Assembly: GCA_021325135.1 (NCBI GenBank)
Contig: JAJPHT010000015.1
Coordinates: 124,001-188,000, forward strand
Reading direction: 5' to 3'
From: Pseudomonadota bacterium
GTDB lineage: Archaea > Thermoplasmatota > SW-10-69-26 > JACQPN01 > JAJPHT01
DNA length: 64,000 bases
The notes beneath the pieces were generated by a model. That model ran no database searches. It was not told the DNA's origin and saw only the letters and a list, made by a program, of their open reading frames with translations. The translations under genes were made by a program, and so were the position numbers. Of the stretch, positions 45,727 through 53,491 are shown piece by piece; positions within the stretch are counted from its first letter, which is position 1; each line of letters starts with the position of its first letter.

Positions 45727-47277
45727 TCAGCCCAGCTTCCCCGCGAGGAGGCCCACGGCCTGCTGGATGGCGACGTTCACGATCCACAGGGCGTAGATGG
45801 GCCCGAGGATCGCCAGCGCGACGAGGCCGCCCGCCTTGGCGAAGGAGCCCAGCGCCTTTCCCTTGCCCACGTAGCGCAGGCCGATGCCCAGCATGATGCG
45901 CACGGGGAGCGCGAAGAGGAGCGCGGCGAGGCTCCAGGGCGCCATCTCCAGGCCGAAGACGATGCCAAGCGTCTGGAGGTCGCGCGAGCCGGACTTCAGC
46001 AGCGTGAGGACGCTCGTGCCGAAGGTGTCCGCGAAGCTCGCGTCCCAGATCAGGAAGACGCCCAGGAGCACGACGAGCCAGACGCCCCATCCGATGAGGC
46101 GGAACGACCACGCGGGCTTCTCCGCCTTGGGCGGGCGCTTCACGAGGAACGCGACGATGGCCGCCAGCGCGCCCACCCACAGCACGACGCTGACGATGGG
46201 GACCACGCCCGCGATGCTGGCCGTGGGCGAGACGGCGAAGCCGGCCTTGTTGATGGCCACCGCGGGCGAGCCCTGCACGCGCATCTGGTCGCCGCTCCAC
46301 GCGATGCGCATGTCGCCGCTGCGCATCATGGAGAGAGGCCCCACGTCGAAGGGGTCCGAGCCCATGCGCGAGGCCAGCGGCGCTGCGGTGTCGTTGCCGT
46401 CGGGGTTGTTGATGACGAGGAGCGCGCCGTTGAGGAGGCCCGAGAAGGGCGCGAGGTTCTGGAGCGGGCCGCCGTCCTGGAAGGGGGAGCCCTTCTGGTT
46501 GCCCTGGTCGCCGCCGCCCATCCCCAGGGAGCTTCCCAGGTCGCTGAGCACGGAGAGCGTGTCCTGGAAGCGGTCCTCGGCCGCGCGGTGGACGCTGAGG
46601 GTGAGGTTCGCGGAGTCGCCCGCCGCGCCCGCGAGCACGGAGGCGTGCATCGTCATGGCGAAGGCGCCCTCGGTGCGGAAGAGCACGCCCGCGTTGCCCG
46701 ACTCGTCGGGGCGCGAGAGGTTGGCGTTGACCTCGCGGTGGCTCCAGCCCGCGAAGGGCTCGCCGTCCGCGCGCAGGAGGGTGACGTTGCCGTGGAGCAC
46801 GACGAGCTGCGTCTCGGCGCCGGCCCAGTCGGCGGAGGCCTCCACGTCGGGGCCCGCCAGGAGCGCGCCCGCGCCCACGGTGCCGTTGTCGCTGGGGAGC
46901 GGCGCCTGCGTGAGCGCGAGGCCGAAGCCGTAGGCCGCGCCCGCGCGCACGTTGACGGTGCGCCCATCGCCGATGCGCCAGAGCACCGCGCCCGACTCCA
47001 CGCGCAGCGTCGCGGCGTTGAGCGTCGTCTCCTTGCCCGCGGCCTCGTCGACGTGCAGCGTGGGGACGCCCTTGAGCGTCATGGGCGCCACGTCCGCGGC
47101 GAGCACGGCGTCGCGCAGGTCGCCCGCGAGGTCCAGCGCGCCGGCGCTGAGCACGACGGGCGCGTGCGTCGCGGCGTAGTCAAGCTCCACCGCGTCGTGG
47201 CGCGCGGAGAAGGCCAGCGCGCCGGGGGCGAGGAGGAGCAGGGCGAGCAGCAGGCTGGCGGCGTGCCGCGGGAGCAT
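45727..47277 (-). CDS. Exported beta-domain protein with four C-terminal membrane helices, 516 aa
   Basis: A signal peptide (LLLALLLLAPGALAF) leads a 330-residue external region rich in Asp/Asn/Gly and NxT/S sites, with a Gly-rich segment LGMGGGDQGNQKGSPFQDGG. Four helices close the protein: IVSVVLWVGALAAIVAFLV (about 357-377), WGVWLVVLLGVFLIW (about 397-412), PWSLAALLFALPVRIMLGIG and LVALAILGPIYALWIVNVA. The architecture resembles bactofilin-free polytopic sensors, but nothing names it. The TATA box GGTTTTAGCC on the minus strand is 28 bases before the ATG and overlaps the stop codon of the next upstream gene. Confidence 0.75.
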   Translation of the reverse strand: MLPRHAASLLLALLLLAPGALAFSARHDAVELDYAATHAPVVLSAGALDLAGDLRDAVLAADVAPMTLKGVPTLHVDEAAGKETTLNAATLRVESGAVLWRIGDGRTVNVRAGAAYGFGLALTQAPLPSDNGTVGAGALLAGPDVEASADWAGAETQLVVLHGNVTLLRADGEPFAGWSHREVNANLSRPDESGNAGVLFRTEGAFAMTMHASVLAGAAGDSANLTLSVHRAAEDRFQDTLSVLSDLGSSLGMGGGDQGNQKGSPFQDGGPLQNLAPFSGLLNGALLVINNPDGNDTAAPLASRMGSDPFDVGPLSMMRSGDMRIAWSGDQMRVQGSPAVAINKAGFAVSPTASIAGVVPIVSVVLWVGALAAIVAFLVKRPPKAEKPAWSFRLIGWGVWLVVLLGVFLIWDASFADTFGTSVLTLLKSGSRDLQTLGIVFGLEMAPWSLAALLFALPVRIMLGIGLRYVGKGKALGSFAKAGGLVALAILGPIYALWIVNVAIQQAVGLLAGKLG

Positions 47278-47300
47278 CGAGACGGACTGGTGCCTCCCTG

Positions 47301-47310
47301 GCTAAAACCC
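47301..47310 (-). promoter_or_regulatory. TATA-like box, GGGTTTTAGC
   Basis: Centred 28 bases before ATG 47277. It overlaps the TAG stop (47302-47304) of the upstream gene, so the promoter is embedded in the end of a coding region. Confidence 0.5.
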
Positions 47311-47898
47311 CTGGGTTCGCGCCCGCTGGCAGCCGCGCGCGAACGCGGACTCGCGGGCCAGGTGCAGCAGGAGGGGCAACGGGGCGGGGGATCGCACGGC
47401 CTGAAGCTCCTCGATGACGCGCCGCGGCATCTGGCGCAGCCCGTGGACCGCCCACGGAGGGGGCAGGAAGCCGCGGAAGCGCTCCGCCCGCGCCGCGAGC
47501 CGGCCCCACGCCTCGCCCTCGGCGCGGGCCCACGCGACCCAGCTTCCCAGGTCCGCCGCCATGGGCGCCGCGACGGGCGCTCCCGGGAGGGCCTCGATGC
47601 GCAGCCCTCGATCGAGCGCGTCTGCAAGGAAGGGCGCTGCGTCGGCGTTGCGCGGGCCGGGCAGGGGCTCCCGCGTCGCGGCGCGGGCGGCGGGCGCGAA
47701 GAAGTTCATGGGGTGGAGGAAGCGCGCGTCCCACGCCGCGAGGTAACGCCGCGCCGCGCGCGCCAGCGCCCAGTCGCCCGCCGGGCGCAGCGGCAGGAGC
47801 GCCGCCGCCACCTCCGGGCGCGCGAGGACCGCCTCCGCCGCGGCGCGCGCGCCGGGGGCCAGCGCCTCGCCGGGAGCAAGCTGGACGTGGACCTCCAC
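47302..47898 (-). CDS. Hypothetical protein, 198 aa
   Basis: An Ala/Arg/Leu-rich soluble protein with predicted helices throughout: EVHVQLAPGEALAPGARAAA, DWALARAARRYLAAWDARFL and SWVAWARAEGEAWGRLAARA. A HPMNFFAPAARAATREPLPG segment, and IEELQAVRSPAPLPLLLHLA near the end, are its most distinctive parts. I do not recognise a family. GTG 47898 is the best start, with the divergent methyltransferase gene 58 bases away and an A/T-containing segment CGAAAAGGGCTTTG (47923-47936) between. Codon use is normal. Confidence 0.55.
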   Translation of the reverse strand: MEVHVQLAPGEALAPGARAAAEAVLARPEVAAALLPLRPAGDWALARAARRYLAAWDARFLHPMNFFAPAARAATREPLPGPRNADAAPFLADALDRGLRIEALPGAPVAAPMAADLGSWVAWARAEGEAWGRLAARAERFRGFLPPPWAVHGLRQMPRRVIEELQAVRSPAPLPLLLHLARESAFARGCQRARTQGF

Positions 47899-47956
47899 GG
47901 GCGCGCGACGGCCCCCCGGGGCAAAGCCCTTTTCGTGGGCCCAGGGATGGCGCCCC

Positions 47957-48601
47957 GTGCGTCGCGGCGTCGAGCGGTATGCGCCCAGCGAAGGGTACGA
48001 CGTGGGCGCCATCGCGCGCCACAAGTATTCGGAATTGGTCGTGCGCAAGGCCGGCCTCTTCCCCGGCGACTGGTCGCTGGACGTGCAGACGGGCACGGGC
48101 ATCCTGGGCGTGCAGGTGGCGCGCGCCTTCACGCGCGTCAAGGTCGTGGCGACGGACCACAGCCGCGAGAACCTGCTCCACGCGCGCGAGAACGCCAAGG
48201 CCGAGAAGTGCGAGCACCGCATGGCGTTCGTCGAGTGCCTTCCCGACATGCTGCCGTTCAAGGACGAGCAGTTCTTCTTCACCACCATCGGGTTCCGCCT
48301 CTGCGCCGAGGAGGAGCCCCTCGCCACCCTGGACGAGATCCACCGCGTGACCGGCTTCTATGGCAAGGTGTACGCGCCCGCCCTGGACTTCAGCCGGGCG
48401 CGCGCGAAGCCCCAGGACGTGCACGACTGGGTCTTCGGCGAGGAGACGCTGCGCGAGATGCGCGACATGGGCTACGGCAAGATCCAGACCCTGGACGTGG
48501 CGACGCTGGCGGACGGCGCCCGCCTGCGCCTCGTCACCATGAAGCGCTTCGACCCCGAGGAGGGCGACGAGGCGGAGGACGGCGAGGAGGGCGAGGGATG
48601 A
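47957..48601 (+). CDS. Class I SAM-dependent methyltransferase, 214 aa
   Basis: The glycine-rich motif I is modified to SLDVQTGTGILGVQVARAF, motif II VKVVATDHSRENLLHARENA and motif IV is FVECLPDMLPFKDEQFFFTT. The order fits a class I methyltransferase of the ubiE/BioC-like group. It starts GTG 47957, with an out-of-frame ATG ten bases before. The C-terminal residues (acidic EEGDEAEDGEEGEG) are disordered. Its TGA overlaps the ATG of the DUF5655 gene (ATGA), so the two are coupled. Substrate unknown. Confidence 0.85.
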   Translation: MRRGVERYAPSEGYDVGAIARHKYSELVVRKAGLFPGDWSLDVQTGTGILGVQVARAFTRVKVVATDHSRENLLHARENAKAEKCEHRMAFVECLPDMLPFKDEQFFFTTIGFRLCAEEEPLATLDEIHRVTGFYGKVYAPALDFSRARAKPQDVHDWVFGEETLREMRDMGYGKIQTLDVATLADGARLRLVTMKRFDPEEGDEAEDGEEGEG

Positions 48602-49002
48602 CCTGGACGTGCCCCAAGTGCGGCCGGTCGTTCTCCCGCGAAGGGCAGAGCCACTCGTGCCGCCCCGCGCTGACGCTCGGCTCGCACTTCGAGGGGCGGC
48701 CCCCCTGGATGCGCGTCGCGTTCGACCGCCTCGTGAAGGGCCTGGGCAAGGGCGTGCGCGTGGACGTCGTGGGCAACGGCGTCCACTTCGCCGCAGGCTC
48801 GACCTTCGCCGCCGCGAAGCCCATGGCCAAGGCGCTGCGCGTCGAGTTCCTCTGGGAGAAGCCCCTCGCCTCGCCCCGCGTCGTCAAGTCCGAGCGCTTC
48901 AGCGCCACGCGCTACGCGCACCACGTCGACCTCGCGTCGCCTGACGACGTGGACGACGAGCTGCGCGGCTGGCTCGCGCACGCCCACGAGCTGAGGGCGT
49001 GA
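48598..49002 (+). CDS. DUF5655-domain protein with N-terminal zinc finger, 134 aa
   Basis: An N-terminal CPKCGRSF with a following Cys/His pair (SHSCRP) gives a one-finger domain. The rest fits DUF5655: RVAFDRLVKGLGKGVRVDVV, then GVHFAAGSTFAAAKPMAKAL and VEFLWEKPLASPRVVKSERF, ending YAHHVDLASPDDVDDELRGW. DUF5655 is related to the DUF4287/YdhG-like small-protein group, with no known role. It overlaps the upstream methyltransferase by ATGA. Confidence 0.78.
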   Translation: MTWTCPKCGRSFSREGQSHSCRPALTLGSHFEGRPPWMRVAFDRLVKGLGKGVRVDVVGNGVHFAAGSTFAAAKPMAKALRVEFLWEKPLASPRVVKSERFSATRYAHHVDLASPDDVDDELRGWLAHAHELRA

Positions 49003-49138
49003 GCCTCGCGGCCACGGGGCCTTCCGCATGCATCCCCGCGCCTGGCCGTCCTCGTGGGCGCAAGGGTGCCTGGAGCCTCATGGGCCCTCCGATCCGTGGG
49101 CCAGAGCGCCTTTTCGCGAAGCGAGCCGTCGCGCGCCC

Positions 49139-49372
49139 ATGACGCCTTCGGGGCGCGGCTTCGCCGGCATGGATCCGGAACGCCAGCGCGAGATCGCCCG
49201 CCTGGGAGGCCGCGCCGCGCACGCGAGCGGGCACGCGCACGAGTTCAGCGCGGAGGAGGCTCGCCAGGCGGGGCGCAAAGGCGGGCAGCGCGTCAGCCGC
49301 GACCGCGCCCACATGGCGAAGATCGGCCGGCGCGGCGGCAAGGCGGCGCACGGGCGCGGCGGGTCGCGATGA
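49139..49372 (+). CDS. KGG-motif mini-protein coupled to erythromycin-esterase-like gene, 77 aa
   Basis: Repeated basic motifs, IARLGGRAAHASG, EARQAGRKGGQRVSRDRAHM and AKIGRRGGKAAHGRG, place it in the same KGG family as 234-579; RDRAHMAKIGRRGGK is nearly the same as the unit there. ATG 49139 is used; an ATG ten codons on (MDPERQREI) is equally good and gives a start like other KGG proteins. Its TGA overlaps the next ATG (ATGA). Coupling with an esterase-like gene is unusual. Expected to be unfolded, basic and soluble. Confidence 0.7.
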   Translation: MTPSGRGFAGMDPERQREIARLGGRAAHASGHAHEFSAEEARQAGRKGGQRVSRDRAHMAKIGRRGGKAAHGRGGSR

Positions 49373-50643
49373 GCCTCGCGGAGCAGGTCCGGCAGGCGGC
49401 CTTGCCCCTGGAGTCGGCCGCGGACCTCGGGCCCCTTCTGCGACGCATGGGCGACGCGCGCGTCGTCATGCTGGGCGAGGCGACGCACGGCACCCGCGAG
49501 TTCTACGCCCTGCGCGCCGCGCTCACGGAGCGCCTCATCGCGGAGCACGGCTTCTCCTTCGTCGCGGTTGAAGGCGACTGGCCCGACTGCAAGCGCGTCG
49601 ACCGCCACGTCAAGGGCCAGGAGGGCGACGACGCGGCCCGCACGCTGCGCGCGTTCGCCCGGTGGCCCACGTGGATGTGGGCCAACGAGGAGGTCGCGGA
49701 GCTGGCGGCGTGGATGCGCGGATGGAACGAGGGCCACCCGCTGGAGCCGGTCGGCTTCTTCGGCCTCGACGTCTACAGCCTGTGGGACTCCATGGAGGAG
49801 GTCGTGCGCTACCTGGAGGAGCGCGACCCCGAGGCGGCGGGCGCGGCGCGCGAGGCCTACGCGTGCTTCGGGCCCTACATGCGCGACGAGCACGCCTACG
49901 CGGCATCGACGCGCTGGATCCCCGAGTCGTGCGAGTCGGAGGTCGTCGCGGTGCTCGCGCGCATCGCGGAGCGCGGCGTCGTGGACGAGCGCGACTTCGA
50001 CGCCGAGCAGAACGCCTTCGTCGCCGCGAACGCGGAGGCCTACTACCGCGCGATGGTGCGCAACGACGCCGACAGCTGGAACGTGCGCGATCGCCACATG
50101 ATGGAGACGCTCGACCGGCTCCTGCGCGCGCACGGCCCGCGCTCCAAGGCCGTCGTGTGGGCGCACAACACGCACGTGGGCGACGCGCGGGCGACGGACA
50201 TGGCCCGCGCGGGGATGGTTAACCTGGGCCAGCTCGCGCGGGAGCGCTACGGCATGGACGACACGTTCGCCGTGGGCTTCGGCACGCACCGCGGGACCGT
50301 CGTCGCGGGCCGCTCGTGGGGCGCCAGGATGGAGGAGATGCGCGTGCCGCCCGCCGTCTCGGGCTCGTGGGAGGACGTCATGCACGAGGCGACGGAGGGG
50401 CACGACGCGCTCTTCCTGCTGCGTGGCGCGCGAGAGCCGGAGTGGCGCGCCTTGCGGGGCCACCGCGCCATCGGCGTCGTCTACGACCCCGCGTGGGAGT
50501 CTCCGGGGAACTACGTCCCCACCGACCTTCCGGGGCGGTACGACGCGTTCGTCCACCTGGACGCCACGCACGCGCTGCGCCCGCTGCACGCGCCCGTGGC
50601 CGGGGGCCGGGAGCCGCCCGAGACGTTCCCCAGCGGGATGTAA
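49369..50643 (+). CDS. Erythromycin-esterase-like protein, 424 aa
   Basis: Matches the erythromycin esterase family (EreA-like): RVVMLGEATHGTREFYALRA with the catalytic histidine (His in EATHG), FVAVEGDWPDC, VGFFGLDVYSLWDSMEEVV and VVWAHNTHVGDARATDMARA, where HNxH belongs to the active site. These proteins hydrolyse macrolide lactones in a minority of members; most environmental and archaeal forms have unknown substrates, and some are linked to phosphoribosyltransferase domains, absent here. The ATG overlaps the KGG gene. It is cytoplasmic. Confidence 0.88.
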   Translation: MSLAEQVRQAALPLESAADLGPLLRRMGDARVVMLGEATHGTREFYALRAALTERLIAEHGFSFVAVEGDWPDCKRVDRHVKGQEGDDAARTLRAFARWPTWMWANEEVAELAAWMRGWNEGHPLEPVGFFGLDVYSLWDSMEEVVRYLEERDPEAAGAAREAYACFGPYMRDEHAYAASTRWIPESCESEVVAVLARIAERGVVDERDFDAEQNAFVAANAEAYYRAMVRNDADSWNVRDRHMMETLDRLLRAHGPRSKAVVWAHNTHVGDARATDMARAGMVNLGQLARERYGMDDTFAVGFGTHRGTVVAGRSWGARMEEMRVPPAVSGSWEDVMHEATEGHDALFLLRGAREPEWRALRGHRAIGVVYDPAWESPGNYVPTDLPGRYDAFVHLDATHALRPLHAPVAGGREPPETFPSGM

Positions 50644-50675
50644 GGTTCATCTCCGGGCGGCGAGGTCCGCCAAGC

Positions 50676-51794
50676 ATGGACTGGCGCGCCGAGTTCCCCG
50701 GCCTCGCGCGGACGACGTACCTCAACTCGTGCGCGCACGGCCTCCTCTCGCGCCGCGTCCGCCGCGCCGTGGACGCGCACCTCGACCGCTGGCAGGACGA
50801 CCCCGACTGGGGCGCGTGGGGCGACGCCGTGGAGGCCGCCCGCGCGCAGTTCGCGCGCCTCATCCACGCGAGCCCCAAGGACGTGGCCGTCGTGGCCAAC
50901 GCGAGCCAGGGCATCGCCGCCGTCATGGGCGCCCTCGTCCCCCGGCCGGGGCGCGACGTCCTCGTCACCTGGGAGAACGACTTCCCCACCTCGCAGGCCC
51001 TCGCCGAGCGGCAGCGCGCCCGCGGCTTCCGCCACCGGAGGATCGCGGGCGAAGGGCTCGTCCTCCGCGCGGACTCGTGGGCGCGCCGCCTGGGCGACGA
51101 CGCCGCGCTGGCCATCGTCCCCGCGGTGGCGAGCTTCAGCGGCTACCGCCTCGATCTCAAAGCGTTCGTCGCCGCGGCGCACGCGCGCGGGACGCCGGTG
51201 CTCGTCGACGCGTTCCAGGCCGCGGGGACCTATGACATCAACGTGCAGGCGCTGGACGTGGACTTCCTCGTCTCGGGCGTCTACAAGTGGCTCCTGGCCC
51301 CCGCGGGCCTCGCGTTCCTCTACGTCCACCCGGACCACGCGGCCCGCATGCAGCCCGTCGCGTCGGGCTGGCTCGCGCTGGAGGAGCCCTACGCCTTCGA
51401 TCCGCTGGGGCCCCTCGCCGCGGACGCGCGCCGTTTCCAAAGCGGCGGCGCGTCCGTCGTGGGCTGCGTCGCGGCGGCCGAGAGCCTCGCCCTCGTCCAG
51501 GAGGTCGGCGTCGGCGCCATCGAGCGGCGCAACCGCGCGCTCGTCGAGCGCGCGATGGCCCACGCCCGCGAGCGCAAGTGGGAGGTGCTCACCCCCGAGG
51601 CGCCCGAGGAGCGCGCCAGCATCGTCACGTTCCGCGTGCCCGACCCCGCGGCCGCCATGGCGACGCTCGCGCGCGAGCGCGTCGTCGTGAACCCGCGGCT
51701 GGGCGGCCTGCGCGTGAGCCCCCACTTCTACAACGACGAGGGGGACGTGGACAGGCTGTTCGAGGCGCTGGGCGAGGGCGCCTCGCCTCAGTAG
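50676..51794 (+). CDS. PLP-dependent aminotransferase class V, 372 aa
   Basis: The class V/SufS-like fold: LNSCAHGLLSRRVRRAV at the N-terminus, PLP-binding VLVDAFQAAGTYDINV, the lysine in VSGVYKWLLAPAGLAFLYV (Lys204), then GWLALEEPYAFDPLGPL and the last domain (VSPHFYNDEGDVDRLFEAL). The pattern 'R-SPHFYN-E-D-(D/I)' is characteristic of cysteine desulfurase-like and kynureninase-like enzymes; the mobile cysteine loop of desulfurases is not seen, so a different substrate is likely. Its end overlaps the convergent peptidase gene by seven bases. Confidence 0.9.
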   Translation: MDWRAEFPGLARTTYLNSCAHGLLSRRVRRAVDAHLDRWQDDPDWGAWGDAVEAARAQFARLIHASPKDVAVVANASQGIAAVMGALVPRPGRDVLVTWENDFPTSQALAERQRARGFRHRRIAGEGLVLRADSWARRLGDDAALAIVPAVASFSGYRLDLKAFVAAAHARGTPVLVDAFQAAGTYDINVQALDVDFLVSGVYKWLLAPAGLAFLYVHPDHAARMQPVASGWLALEEPYAFDPLGPLAADARRFQSGGASVVGCVAAAESLALVQEVGVGAIERRNRALVERAMAHARERKWEVLTPEAPEERASIVTFRVPDPAAAMATLARERVVVNPRLGGLRVSPHFYNDEGDVDRLFEALGEGASPQ

Positions 51795-53437
51795 CTGGAG
51801 AGCAGGTTCCCTGCGTTCACGCTGCCCAGCCCGGTCACGAGGTCGTACCCGGTCCCGGCGGCGTACCCGTTGCTGCCGCTCGTGATGTCGTGGTACACGC
51901 TCGTGCCGCAGAGCGCGTAGAGGCGGGGCCCCGGGAGGCCGAGACCGAGGCCGCCCTTCTTCTGGTTCAGCTCGGCGAAGTAGCCCGCCCACTGGGGCGC
52001 GGCGTCGCTGGTGCCGCCCACGACGTACCACGAGCCGCCGTTGCGGACGTAGTTGCCGGGGCTGGTGTCGGACTCCAGCGCCACGTCGGGCACGTCGCGC
52101 TGGCCGTCGGCGGGCACGCTGCAGCCGGTCTGCCACGAGGGCTTCGCGAAGGTGGCGCTGCGGCCGCCGCCCGAGCCGCTCCAGGCGGACTCGCTGCCGT
52201 AGCCGCCGCACGCAGGCGAGCCCGAGGTCATGCCGCTGCTGCACGACGCGTGCGTGCCGCCGACGCCCATGGCGTGGGGGGAGTTGGCGGGCGTGTCGAC
52301 GGTGACGGTGGAGTCGCCGCAGGCGTGGGAGCCGCTGTCGCCGCTGGCAATGAACCAGCTTTGGCCCTCGGCCGCGCCCGCGGCCATGAGGTTGTCCGCG
52401 GTGGTCTGGAACGCGGAGGACGTGCCCGACTCGCACGAGCCCCAGCTGCTGCTCACGGAGTGCCCGGGGTTGTCGACGACGATGCGGTTGTACATGACCT
52501 GGAAGTCGGTGAGGAGCGTCGAGGCGGCCATGTAGTTCTTGACGACGGCGGCGGGCGCGGTGCCGTGCGAGTATTGCACGTCGAGGCTCACCTCGATGGA
52601 CTGGCCCGCGTTGAACGCGCAGCCCGAGTTGACGACGCCCGCGGCGCCCGTGCAGACCTGCGCGCTGCCGGCGGGGAGCGCCGGGAGGGAGAACTGCGTG
52701 TCGAACGTCGCGAGGTCCGTGTCCAGCCACGCGTAAGCGCCCGCCAGCACGATGGTCTGGCCAGAGCCGTCGTAGCCCGCCGTGTTCGCGTAGAGCGTCT
52801 TGAGGTCGTTGGGGCTGAAGCTGCAGCAGCCGCCCACGCTGGCGCGGGGCTGCATGCGCGTGAGATCGTCGAGGCCCGTGACGCCCGTGGTGAACGACGC
52901 GACGTCGGCGGGGAAGCGCGGCTCCTCAAGGACCGCGTAGCGGCTGGCGCCGCCCAGCGTCACGAGGTGGATGGGCACCTGGAAGGCGCGCTGCGCGGCG
53001 GCGTGGTCGCCCCGCGCGATCACCAGCAGGTGGTCGGCCGTCGTCTGCACGTCGGAGAAGCCGCTCGCGCGCAGCCAGCCCGCGACGCGCGACTCCTGGT
53101 CCTGCGTGGGCGCGTACTGCGCGTTGAACGCGTCGAGGGTCAGCCACTTCTGGAAGAGGGGCGAGGCGGGGTCGGAGGCCTGCTGGAGGTACGCGTCGAG
53201 GCCCGCCTTGTCGCGAAGCTGGAGGCCGACGACGACCTGCACCGGGAAGGCGTCGGGCGCGACGCCCAGGTCCACGGCCTGCGCGGCGAGGGGCGAGAGC
53301 GAGCGCACGGGCGCCTCCACGGAGGAGAGCGACTGCGCGGCGGGCGCCGCGAAGGGGAGCACGAGCAGGACGAGGACGGCGAGGACGGAGCGGCGCAAGC
53401 GTGGGCCTCCGGCCTCGGAAGACGGGCGCGCCTGCAT
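51788..53437 (-). CDS. Secreted S53-family (sedolisin/kumamolisin) serine-carboxyl peptidase, 549 aa
   Basis: After a signal peptide (VLAVLVLLVLPFAAPAA), a pro-kumamolisin activation domain runs to about residue 190 (LTLDAFNAQYAPTQDQESRV). The catalytic domain has Glu and Asp in GQSIEVSLDVQYSHG, the oxyanion Asp in FIASGDSGSHACG, the nucleophilic Ser in GGTSDAAPQWAG and the C-terminal calcium site YHDITSGSNGYAAGTGYDLV. All are complete, so it should be active outside the cell, typically at low pH. Several cysteine pairs (SVGGCCSF, VCTGAAG, SGCAFN) indicate disulfides. The start ATG 53437 gives the peptide. Confidence 0.92.
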   Translation of the reverse strand: MQARPSSEAGGPRLRRSVLAVLVLLVLPFAAPAAQSLSSVEAPVRSLSPLAAQAVDLGVAPDAFPVQVVVGLQLRDKAGLDAYLQQASDPASPLFQKWLTLDAFNAQYAPTQDQESRVAGWLRASGFSDVQTTADHLLVIARGDHAAAQRAFQVPIHLVTLGGASRYAVLEEPRFPADVASFTTGVTGLDDLTRMQPRASVGGCCSFSPNDLKTLYANTAGYDGSGQTIVLAGAYAWLDTDLATFDTQFSLPALPAGSAQVCTGAAGVVNSGCAFNAGQSIEVSLDVQYSHGTAPAAVVKNYMAASTLLTDFQVMYNRIVVDNPGHSVSSSWGSCESGTSSAFQTTADNLMAAGAAEGQSWFIASGDSGSHACGDSTVTVDTPANSPHAMGVGGTHASCSSGMTSGSPACGGYGSESAWSGSGGGRSATFAKPSWQTGCSVPADGQRDVPDVALESDTSPGNYVRNGGSWYVVGGTSDAAPQWAGYFAELNQKKGGLGLGLPGPRLYALCGTSVYHDITSGSNGYAAGTGYDLVTGLGSVNAGNLLSSY

Positions 53438-53491
53438 AGCTCCGCCGGAGGAGAGTTGTGAATCTCTGGGCGCAACCGGGCGGCTGCGGGC

